A stretch of DNA of 64,000 bases from Kalmanozyma brasiliensis GHG001 (Eukaryota > Basidiomycota > Ustilaginomycetes > Ustilaginales), in assembly GCF_000497045.1 (NCBI RefSeq), contig NW_015961962.1:186001-250000 (forward strand), given 5' to 3'. Below are positions 1-10,300 of this stretch, piece after piece. A model generated the notes under the pieces. It had not been told where the DNA came from, ran no database searches, and saw nothing but the letters and a program-made list of their open reading frames with translations. Positions within the stretch are counted from its first letter, which is position 1, and each line of letters starts with the position of its first letter. A program made the position numbers and the translations under genes.

Positions 1-809
1 GCACGCCCAACGGCCAAAAGGTCTCGATCATGCTCGAAGAAATCAAGGCGGTCAACCCGTCGTTCGAGTACGAGACGCACGCCATCGACATGGGCAAGAA
101 CCAGCAGAAGGAGGACTGGTTCCTCAAGATGAACCCCAACGGTCGCATCCCTACCATCTTGGATCCCAACAACACCGCGACCCACGCCGAGGGCTTCCCC
201 GTCATGGAGAGCCTCGCTATCATGCTCTACCTCGAGAAGAAGTACGACGACGAGCACGTGTTTTCGTGGCCCAGCTCGGATCCTAAGGCCGACAACTTCC
301 GCAACCAGGTTCTGCAGTGGTGCAGGTAAGTGCATTGTTCTCGGTCACACCATCTCGAGCCTCACACTGACAATGATGATCCTCATTTTGCATCGACGGC
401 GTTTAGTTGGCAAATGGCCGGTCAAGGACCGATGCAGGGTCAGGCCAATCACTTCCGCATGCAAGCCACGGGTGACTCGAAGAACGTCGTCCCCTACGGC
501 ATCAAGCGCTACCACGACGAGACCGTCCGACTCTACCAGGTCCTCGAAGCGGGTCTCGAAGGACGCGACTACCTCGTCGGCGACGGAAAGGGCAAGTACT
601 CCCTCGCTGACATGCTCACCTTCCCCTGGGCCCTCTGGTACCGCTTTGCCGGTATCAAGCACGAGGAGGTCGGCCCCAACGTCAAAGCCTGGATCGACAG
701 GATCAAGGCTCGACCCGCAGTGCAGAAGGGCCTGCGCGTGCCAACCGAGAGCGAACTGCTCAAGAACTTGGACGATCCCAACTGGATGCCCCCCATGCCC
801 GAGATCTGA
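1..809 (+). CDS. Glutathione S-transferase, URE2/YghU-like (5' partial)
   Basis: The product would conjugate glutathione to electrophiles or act as a glutathione-dependent peroxidase in the cytosol. The reading frame is already open at base 3 (TPNGQKVSIMLEEIK), the usual N-terminal thioredoxin-fold segment of URE2-like GSTs, so the true start lies left of the window. The GST-N part continues through NPNGRIPTILD to the first exon end at 325. An 81 bp intron (326-406, GTAAGT...TTTAG, with CTGAC inside) joins exon 2 to give QWCSWQMAGQGPMQGQANHF, the family hallmark at the domain junction. The helical C-terminal domain follows and the stop is at 807-809. The gene is convergent with the NudE gene downstream. 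Family assignment is secure; the exact substrate class is not. Confidence 0.88.
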
Positions 810-1163
810 GCTCGTCGGTTCGAAGAGTGTCGCCATGTACGAACAAGAAATGATATCGTCTGTCAGGTGTAGACCACGCTTGATCCGTTCGGGGTGCGAG
901 CAATGCATCTGCGAGCCAGTGTATGCCGCCGTCGCTTGTGTGCGAAGTCAAGCTGCTTGCATGAGATCTTTGACCGTAGGATGAATCGAGACATGGAAGG
1001 TCGTTGGTCATCCGCATGATCAAAGGCGAAAAAAGTCACTGCGGAAATTGAGGCTTGAAAATTCGGTCATTTCACACCTCTCACTCGCATCGCTCGTAAC
1101 GACATCGTGACTATCTTCGTTGCAGAACTATCGTTACAGGGCCCCTTTGACGGCCGACATCGT
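810..1163. other. Convergent 3' intergenic region, GST / NudE
   Basis: This 354 bp stretch lies between two convergent stop codons and should hold both 3' UTRs. I see no coding potential beyond shadows of the flanking genes, and no clear RNA gene. Confidence 0.6.
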
Positions 1164-3062
1164 TCACAAATCTTCGTTCGCCCCTGTGCTGCCGGTCCGG
1201 CTTCTCGCCGCCGCCACCTCTCTCCCCGCTGCGCTCTTCCACGAGCTCGGTGGGCCTGTGACACTCCCCCTTGCACTGCTCCCGTTTCGATGCGACGAAG
1301 CCAATCGCGTCGACAGGGGCGTCCTGATTCCCGAGACGTCTCCGTAGTGCGTCATGGAGCTCTGCGTCACTCGTGGTGCTGCGACGGTCGACGGCGTGGT
1401 GGATCTCGGGATCGTCGAACCGGAACGGATCTTGGCGAGCGAGCCATAGGAGGACGAGTGGGTCATGCCTGAGCCTATGCTGGTGCGACGCTTGGCTGCG
1501 CCTGCCGACGGTGTGGAGAGCGCGGCTTGGGCTGCAGCGTATCGTGCTACGTGCGGCAAAGTGCTGGCTGGATCGTGGTCCATGAACTCGTGCGGTGGGA
1601 GCGGAGAGGAGCCGCCTCCGCGACTAGTGACGCGCGCGTGCAGCGTGTTGGGCGTTTGAGATCGTGGCAGGCCGAGACTGGGCATGGGTGGTGTGCCTCG
1701 ATCGTCGAAGCGTGAACTTGGTCTTCGCACGCGTGACGGTACAGGGATGGAGGAGCCAATGGTTCGATTGCCGTCCATACTGGCTCGAGGTGTGCGCGGA
1801 GTCGACGCGGGGATGTGGAACGATTGATGACCGTTGGCGCCAGGTGAGCCGAACGTTGCCATGCGCGAGCTGGGTCGTGGAATGGCGCTCTCGTCGCCTG
1901 GCCCCACGACGCGTGACAGATCCTTGGCCGAGTTGATTCGTGCCTCAAGCGCTTTCATCTTTGCGATCATTTCGGCCATCGTCCGTTTCGATCCAGCAGC
2001 GCCATTGGCAGGGATGACGGAGCGAGGTGTTGATGGAATACCGGCTGTTCGTGTTGCTGCGCGGACAGAGGCGCGGAGCTGTGCCCGAGCCGAGGGTGAC
2101 GATGTGAGACCATGGCTGCTGGAATGGCCTTGGTGCGAGGGAGTGCCTAGGAGCGTTTCTCTGCGAGACAGTGTCGAAGATCGTGTCGGTGCAGTGGATG
2201 TGGTGTTGGCTGGGCTGTCGTCTTGCACGGCTGCAAGCTGAGAGGGCTCGCCGGGTCGGACGTCACGGCTCATTCTGCGATTGTGGCCCATGGCTCCAAG
2301 CCTGCGTGAGATGGGCACCCGATTGATGCTGGGCGAGCTGAGGGTCTGCCGTGAAGATGGACGCTCTGCTGCGAGTGCTGATGAGGTATGCTTTCTGGGC
2401 GAGCTATCGAAGCTCTGCTCGGACCGCGAGACGGGCTTCTCGTCGAATGTGGAGCTGGCGAATGTATCTGCACGAGAGACGGCTCTGCTTCGAGTGACCA
2501 CATCGCGAAGCACGGTCATCTCTTCGGTCATTTCGCGGAGCTCGTCCTTGAGACGCTGGTTTTCCTCTTCCAGACGAGTCTTCTCGATAAGCTCTTCTTC
2601 AAGCAATGCCGTCTTTTCGATGGTCTTGTTGTATCTGCCCTCCATGTCGGCTAGAGAGGAAGCGACCATGCGTTCGGCATTCTCGAGCTCGTCGTTGGTG
2701 AGCTCGGTATCTCGAAGCTTGGTCTTGTAGATGTCTACCGACTCTCTGAGAAGGGCAAGCTCCTTTTGAAGGTTGGTGAGCGTCGAGTTGTGTTCGGAGA
2801 GGGCGCGCGAGTACTTGGACTTCCAGTCTTCGAGGTCGCCCGTCAGCTGATCATTGCGACGCTTGAGATCCGAAACGGACTTGGTCGAGTCGGCAATCTC
2901 CTTCTCCATTTCTGTCTCGAGCTCTTTGCTGCCTTCCATGACATCCTGGAGCATGGACTCGGTTTCGCGGAGAACATCTTGCAATTCGGCGGCTTTTGAC
3001 TTCCAATGCTTGATCTCGTGCTGCGGAGAGTCGAAGCGGAGGTCGGCACCATCTTCGCTCAT
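1164..3062 (-). CDS. NudE/NDEL1-family dynein regulator
   Basis: NudE proteins bind LIS1 and dynein and support nuclear migration and long-distance dynein transport in hyphae. The predicted protein is 632 aa. Residues 1 to about 190 form a nearly unbroken coiled coil beginning DSPQHEIKHWKSKAAELQ, the characteristic NudE start, followed by the charged LIS1-binding heptads (for example ELETEMEKEIADSTKSVSDL). The remaining two thirds is Ser/Pro/Arg-rich and probably disordered, as in fungal NudE. I chose the ATG at 3062 because homologues begin just before the coiled coil; an in-frame ATG at 3239 would add 59 residues of unlikely sequence. The gene is divergent from the XMAP215 homologue across 1.28 kb. 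The family call is strong from the coiled-coil pattern; the long tail is not diagnostic. Confidence 0.85.
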   Translation of the reverse strand: MSEDGADLRFDSPQHEIKHWKSKAAELQDVLRETESMLQDVMEGSKELETEMEKEIADSTKSVSDLKRRNDQLTGDLEDWKSKYSRALSEHNSTLTNLQKELALLRESVDIYKTKLRDTELTNDELENAERMVASSLADMEGRYNKTIEKTALLEEELIEKTRLEEENQRLKDELREMTEEMTVLRDVVTRSRAVSRADTFASSTFDEKPVSRSEQSFDSSPRKHTSSALAAERPSSRQTLSSPSINRVPISRRLGAMGHNRRMSRDVRPGEPSQLAAVQDDSPANTTSTAPTRSSTLSRRETLLGTPSHQGHSSSHGLTSSPSARAQLRASVRAATRTAGIPSTPRSVIPANGAAGSKRTMAEMIAKMKALEARINSAKDLSRVVGPGDESAIPRPSSRMATFGSPGANGHQSFHIPASTPRTPRASMDGNRTIGSSIPVPSRVRRPSSRFDDRGTPPMPSLGLPRSQTPNTLHARVTSRGGGSSPLPPHEFMDHDPASTLPHVARYAAAQAALSTPSAGAAKRRTSIGSGMTHSSSYGSLAKIRSGSTIPRSTTPSTVAAPRVTQSSMTHYGDVSGIRTPLSTRLASSHRNGSSARGSVTGPPSSWKSAAGREVAAARSRTGSTGANEDL

Positions 3063-3928
3063 CTTGAAGGCTGATGGAGCGCCGGCTCCAGCCTCTGCGG
3101 CAGTTGAGCTGATCAGATGGGGTGGAGATGTTGAGCAATGGAAGCCGTGAGGATAGAACACATTGAGTGAAATTGGCTCAGCCAGGTCAAGGCGCTTGGG
3201 TGGAGGATTTGGCAGGCAGCCCACTCGAAGCTTTGACATTCAAAAATCCAAGTCAAGCTAACAGAGACCAACACTTTCATTTCATATCATCGATCAATCG
3301 ACGTTACAAGCCGATGTCCTGGATCTTTTCACGTTATCGCTGGGGCTTCGTTCTAGACGAGGGAGGCCCATGTGTTCAGCAATTCGTTGTGTCCATGCTC
3401 TCATGAGATCATCCACTCAGCTTTGCCTGCGAGCACAGCATGAGTTCCGGTGCAGAGAAGAGCAATCAACACACAGCTGTCATGCTCACAAGCCAATCGC
3501 ACCGCTGTGTTAACTTATGTGATCACGAACCGTATCATCTGCGACAAGCTTGCCCCGAGTCCAGGTCGTGTGCAAAGGAGAGACCAACACAAAGACGCGC
3601 AGCAAAGGTGAATGACACGCGTGCAGACAGCGGAGGCTGTGGGGGCGTAAACAAGGTCGAGTGCGCCCAAAGACAACAACACTTCCCCTCAAGGCGCGCG
3701 CGCGCGTCCGTTTTATGATGTGAGATTGTCATGCTAACAGCTCAAGTCAAATTGCTGGTGTTGCTTTGCTGAGGCGCGTCTGTGTGCTGAGCCTTGTTTT
3801 GAGGCAGGCAAAGAGCAACACTTTTTTATGGCAGCCTCAGCCTCAGGCACGCAAACGACAGGCCAACTGCCTTTCCCTCCATGGCTGCAGGGCAGATCAC
3901 GCTCTCTCGCCTGTTCGACCTTTATTCT

Positions 3929-3959
<31 letters not shown>

Positions 3960-4344
3960 CAACTCAGTTGAATCACATTTCACAACGCGACCATTCAGCA
4001 AGCCCGCCTTTCATATGATCACTGCTCACTTGCTCCTGAACACCACCATCATCACCACCACCTCCGCCCCTCAACAAACTGATTCCAAAGCGCATTCGGC
4101 TGAACTTGGCACAATCACACCTACTAGTCCGCACCGCTGCAAGCGCGGATCGCCTACGAGCAACCCGATCGAGCTGTGTTCTGCGGCCTCTCCTCCTCAC
4201 GGTCACCACTGTCCTTCTGCGGCATCGTCACCGGCACATTCGCTTTCTCTTTCTTGGCAACGGATTCTCTCGGACTAAACACTCAGCCTTGAAAGAACTC
4301 ACGCTCAGTCACCTAAGCCAGGCTAGGCTCAACTCACATCCACC
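3063..4344. promoter_or_regulatory. Divergent promoter region, NudE / XMAP215
   Basis: This 1.28 kb region separates two divergent start codons and must contain both promoters and leaders. It holds an (AGC)9 tract about 390 bp before the XMAP215 start, a short CG-alternating run near 3697-3707, and many short non-conserved ORFs. I see no convincing TATA box and no additional gene. Confidence 0.6.
3931..3957 (+). repeat. (AGC)9 trinucleotide repeat
   Basis: Nine perfect AGC units lie in the probable 5' leader of the XMAP215 homologue, outside any supported coding frame. Such tracts often vary in length between strains. Confidence 0.95.
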
Positions 4345-7300
4345 ATGAGCATGGACATTATGGGCGGCGCCGCCCCAACAGAGGACGACTTCACTAAATT
4401 GTCAATAGAGGAACGACTCTCCTCCAAATTATGGAAAGCACGCGTCTCCGCTTATGAGGACCTCACCAAAGCTTTCCCAAAAACCTCATCTGAAAACGAC
4501 CCCATCTTTCGCCAGTATACCCGCAATCCGGACATCTTGAAAGCCATCGTAGTCGACAGCAATGCGGTTGCGCAGGAGAAGGGTGTGGACGCTGTCCGCG
4601 CTTTTGTCGAGTTCGGCGGACAGGCTGCCGGCAAGACAAGGGAAGTCGTCGTTCCCGCTCTCGTCGAAAAGTGCCTTGGCTCCACCCGAGCCGGCACAAA
4701 GAAGAATGCGCTCGAGCTCATCTCGTTCTATGCAGAGATGGAGGACGTAGTCGGTTGCGAAAGCCTCCTTTCGGACCTGCTTGACGGCCTCAAAGCTAAG
4801 CAACCCAAAGTCGTGGCTGGCTGCATCACCGCCATCAAGGACCTCGTCTGCGATTTCGGTCACAAGCAAGTCTCACCAAAACCCATCCTCAAGCGTCTTC
4901 CAGACATGTTCGCACACTCGGATAAGAACGTCCGAGCGGAGGCATCGCTCCTCGCACACGAGCTTCACAAATACATTGGCGCAGCACTCGAACCCACCAT
5001 CGACTCGCTCAAGGACATCCAGGCCAAAGAGCTCCGCCAGCAATTTGCAGACATTGACGCAGCATCACCGTCCAAGCCCACACCGACACGCTTCCTGCTC
5101 AGCCAGCGCGAAAAGATGCAAGCCGCAGCAGCTGCGCCCGTGTCGCAATTGGGACCTGCTGATACACCCGGCGCGTCAGTCTCACATGCCGCTGCCCAAG
5201 AAGAGGACGATGACGTGGATCCGTACGACCTCGCTGAACCAGTCAATGTCTTTGGCAGTCGCGAGTTCCCCGCCGACTTTGAAGAGATGGTCAACTCGAA
5301 AAAATGGCAGGAACGCAAAGAGACGCTCGAGACCATTCTCAAAATTCTCAACTCGTCGCCCAAAGTTCAGCCAGACAGCCGCTTCGACGGCCTCGTTGAC
5401 CATCTCGCGCTCAAGATCCAGAAAGACGCCAACATCAATGTCGTTCTCGTCTCGTGCCAGTGTCTCGAGGCAATGGCTAAAGGGCTTAGAGACAACTTCT
5501 CCCGCTACAAGGACAAGGTCGTGCCGCCCATCATCGAGAAGCTCAAAGAAAAGAAGCAGTCCACCGTCGAAGTGCTTGCCAAGGCGTTGGATGCTATCTT
5601 CCAGACCGTCTCCTTCTCCGAGATCCTCGAGCACATCTTTACCGGCGTCAAGCACAAGAACCCTGCTGTCAAGACCGAATCGATCCGCTTCCTCGTCCGT
5701 TGTCTTCGCACTACCAAGGTGGCGCCCGCCAAAGGCGATATCAAGCCGATCGGCGACGCCCTCGTCACTGCAATGGCAGACGGATCTCCCGACGTACGTG
5801 ACGCAGGAGCTGCCGGTCTTGGTACTCTGATGAAGCTCATCGGCGAGCGACCCATGAACATCTTCCTCGACGGTCTTGATGACATCAAGAAGGGCAAGGT
5901 TCAGGACGAGTACAAAACAGCCGAGGTCAAGGTCAAGATGGGCTCTGCGGCAGGCGCAGCACCATCTGCGTCTAGCGCACCAGCGAGGAGACCGCCCGCC
6001 GCCGCATCTGCCGTGGCCAACCGCGCAGCGCCGCCCGCCGCCGTACGGGCCAAGCCACCATCGGCTGCACCTGCGCCAGCCGCGGGCAAGGAGAACCAAG
6101 CGCCAAGACCGGTCGCTCGTCCACCGATGGGCGCGGCAGCCCGACCTATTGGCGCCCGACCCGCCGCCCCTGCGAGTGCGCCAATCAGGAGACCGGCAGC
6201 AGCGACCTCATCCGCTCCCGCTGCTCGCCCCGCGGCAGCAGCTGCTGGTGGTGGCGGCAAAGGAGCAGCATCCGCTACCGAGCCAGTCAAGTATCGATTC
6301 CATCCCGACGATGCCGAAGCACGAGCCGCCGACCTGATCCCAGCTGGAATTGCAACACAGCTGGCTAGCGGCGCATGGAAGGAGCGTCTTGCTGGCATGG
6401 CCGACTTCAACGATTGGCTCAAGGTAGAGGCCGAGACCGTCGAATCTGAAATCATTGTTCGCGCCCTGGGCAAGAAGCCCGGGTGGAAGGAGAGCAATTT
6501 CCAGGTCATGGCAGAAGTCTACAAGGCGCTTCAATTGCTCGCCAACGACTGCCCTACCTTTGGTCGCCCATCTGTAGCGCTGTCTGTCCAGCCACTTTGC
6601 GACAAGCTCGGCGACATCAAGCTCAAGACACCTGCTGGCGAGACGCTCGTGACGTTCGCAGAGAAAACCTCCTTCGGCTTCCTGCTCGCGCAAGCACTAG
6701 GCCCGCTCGGCGCCCTCAAGGCACCAAAGGCGATCGCGGACTCAATCTTGTGGGTCGATCAAACGCTGCTCGAATTCGGCACGGCAGGAGTCGACGTACG
6801 CTCCTTGATCGACTACCTCGTCAACTGCCTCAAGTCGGCCAACGCGGCTGTGCGAACCAACGCCACCAAAGCGATCGGCACCCTGGCGCGCTTCCTCGGC
6901 ACCGCACTCAACTCCTTCGTTGCAGACCTCAACCCGCAACTTCGCACTACTATTGAAGCAGAGATCGAGAAGGCCGCCTCCAACCCACCGCCTGCGCCAA
7001 CTCGCTTCAGCGAAGAGACGAAAGCACCGGCCGGCAAGGCTGGAGCGGGTGGTGCGGGAGCAGCAGGAGCGGCCTCGGGATCCGCAGCACAAGTCAATGG
7101 CGTTGACGAGGACATGCTGGATGAGCTGGTCCCGCGAGTCGATCTGGACCGACTTGTGCCCGCCACCGCCATCGCACGAATGGGCGATGCAAACTGGAAG
7201 GAGCGCAAGGAGGGTCTCGAGGAGGTCCTCGCCGTCGTCACCGCGAATACCCGCTTGAAAGGCACCATGGCCGAGCTCGCCAATGCGCTCAAGATGCGAT

Positions 7301-10300
7301 GCTCCGACAGCAACATTATGTGCAAGTCCATGGCGCTCGATGCCATTGCCAAGATCGCGACGGGTATGAACAAGCACTTTGAGCCGCAGGCTCGCCTTCT
7401 CGCTGGACCCATCACGCAGGTGCTCGCCGACGCAAAAGCTCCCGTGCGAGCCTCCGCAACCACGGCGCTGACCGCCATCGCTGAGCAGGTCGGCGCTGGC
7501 CCGCTGCTTCCGGGTATCGCCACGGTCGTCGAAAGCAAGACAGCCAACCCCATGCTCAAGCAGGAGATCTTCGCCTGGATGGCCAACTGGTTCGAATCGC
7601 ATCCGCCGGAGAAGGGCATGGAGCTGGCGCCGCTTGCCTTGCCATGTGTGCAGTGCCTCGACGACAAGCTCGCCGCGGTTCGCAAAGCTTCTCTAGCATG
7701 CTTGCCCTTCATCATCATGCGAGCTGGCTACAAGCATGTCATCGAGCAGGCCAACCAGCTCAAGACTGCCTCCAAGAACACCGCTATTCCTCTGATTGAT
7801 GCTGCCAAGGTGCAAGCGCAGGCAGCGGCCCGAGCTGCAGGTGCCGCTCCAGCAGCTTCCCCAGCAGCACCCACTTCGGCGCCTGCTCCTGCTGCTCGCG
7901 CTCTTGCGGCAAGTGCACGAGGCGCTGCTGCCTCGCCTGCCAGAGCTGCACCTGCTGCCGTCCCAGCATCGCCTCGCGCCTCGACGATTGCTCGTCCAGG
8001 CGGCATCAAGCCACCCACCGCGGTGGGACGTTCACTCAAGGCGCCGTCCTCGAGCATTGCACGCCAGCCTCGCCTAGCTTCGGACGGCAGCGACGGCACC
8101 ACTGCATCGCGAAGCGCCTCGGCTTCTGCGAACGGTGCAGCAAGCCAAGCTGGTAGTGCTGCGGACCGTTCTGCGCCCCTGATTTCGGCGGATATCAAGG
8201 CGAAAGCGATGCGTGAAAAGCGCGAAGGCAAGGCCGCCAACTGGATTGCCGCCGACGGTGCACCGCGTCCCGAGCTCGTCGAAGTTCTTCGTCAGCAGTG
8301 CGACGGTCAGCTCAGCCGCGGCGTCACTGACTCGATGTTCAGCAAGAGCCATTCGTCAGAGAAGGACTTCTACGCCGCATTGACGCTGCTGTCCGACTTC
8401 ATCTCGAGTCCCACATTCGCAGAAGAGCAGTACGGACTGTCGCCAGAAGAGACTGTCGAACGCACGATTGCCAATTCGGATCTCATCTTCAAGTACGTCT
8501 CAATCCGACTCACGGACAACAACACGAGCTTGTCGCTCAAGTGTCTCGACATTCTCGAACATCTCGTTGCGCTGCTCAGCACGCAGCAATTCCACATGAG
8601 CGACTACGAAGCCGCCTGCATTCTGCCCTGCCTCACTGCCAAGTTTGGTGATGCCAAGGTCGCCTTCCGAGATCGCATCCGCGAGATCTTCCGCAAGATG
8701 ACCTTCATCTTCCCGCCGAGCAAGCTGCTCACCAGCTACCTCGAGAACGGCCTGCCGTCGAAGAATGCGCGCGTCCGCACCGAGTGCTTGAGCGAAGGCG
8801 GCTATCTGTTTTCCAAGAATGGCCTTCAGGTGTGTTCGCCCTCGCGGACCTTGCCTGTCATTGCCAAGCAGATCAGCGATCGAGACGCCAACGTCCGTAC
8901 AGCTGCGCTTTCGACCATCGGCGAGGCGTACAAGATCATCGGTGACGAGGTCTACAAGCTGGTTGGCGCTTTGCCAGGCAAAGAGATGTCGATGCTCGAA
9001 GAGAGGCTCAAGCGAACGACGGCGCCGTCAGCTTCCGGCGCAGCGACGGCAAAGCCCGCGGTTGCGCCTGCTGCTGGCCGTGCCGTACCACGCGCATCCG
9101 TTGTGCCCTCTTCTGCGGCACCTCCGTCTTCTCCAGCGCGAAGCTCTGCAGGAGCCCCTTCCTCTCGACTCGCACGACCTGGCTCGACATTGCCACAGGC
9201 AGCAGCTCCATCTGCTGGCGTCAGAAGCCGTCTGCCGGCTCCAGGCGCCGGTCGCCGCGAATCTGCGATTGGTCTGCCCCGTCCCGCAGCGTCGTCGAGC
9301 GGTCTTGGCTCGCCTCGAGCATCTGGTGTGCAGGCCCCTCGTGACATCACCCGTCCAGCCCCTATCGCGGTCCCGGCTCGCGACGAGCTACTAGCCGACG
9401 AGCTCCCCGACGACGAGGACGAAGAGCTTTCCGTCGATCAGGCGATCAACCTGGTCGTAAGCAACAACGTCGAGCAGAGCGTTCTCGCGCTCAAACACGT
9501 CGAAGCGTTCATTCGAGAGGAGGAGCCTCAGCTGATTTCGCACGTCGACCAGCTGGCCATCGTGCTGAGCAAGCAGATGCAGCGCGCCTTCACTCCCGAG
9601 TCTGGCGTGTCGGGCAACGAGCGTCTCAAGAAGCACCTGCTGGTCGTGAGCACGTCCCTGTTCGACAAGACTCGGGTCTGGGAAGATGGACGCACGCTCG
9701 GATCGTACCTGTCTCGCTCGGCCCTGATCCCGCTTTTGACGGTCCTGCTGCAGCTGCTGATCCAGTCGACCTCGCGCACCGACGATCCGACGGCGCAGAA
9801 CGAGTCCAAATTCCTCAACGTGATCGTGCTCCGCTGCTTCTCGGCATGCAACCTCAACCTCCTCTACGGTGCATGCCTCCAGATGCTGACGGAAGCCACC
9901 GAGGACTTGCGCGAGCTGGAAGGCGAACTGCTCGAGACACGATCCAAGTTCTCCGAGCTGCTGGTCAAGTGCTTGTGGAAGATCGCCAAGCGTCTCGAGG
10001 ACAGTCTATCCCAGGGCCAGGTGGAGCCGCAGCAGCTCTTCGCAGATGTCGAAAGCTTCCTCCAGGCGATCGCGCCGTCGGAATGGCGTCAGCGAGCCCA
10101 AGACGGCGTTCCGCTCGCCGATTTGCCCTTGCGCACGGTCAAGATCATCCTCTCGCACACGTCGAACCACTTTGGCGAGGAGGCGCTGAGCATGCTCGAC
10201 ATGATCCCGCAGCCCGAGAACAGCTACGTGTACAAGTACCTCATTCGGATGCTCAACACGGCTGCCGAGGGAAGCGCAGCGGACACGGCGGCAGTGGCGG

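Noticed and set aside
3063..3239. N-terminal extension of NudE to an upstream in-frame ATG
   Set aside because: The extra 59 residues are unlike NudE proteins and the internal ATG sits directly before the conserved coiled coil.
4781..5830. A 349-codon plus-strand ORF overlapping the XMAP215 gene, and similar long shadows on both strands of other genes
   Set aside because: They lie in alternate frames of strongly supported genes, have Arg/Ser/Pro-biased composition expected from GC-rich codon bias, and show no domain.
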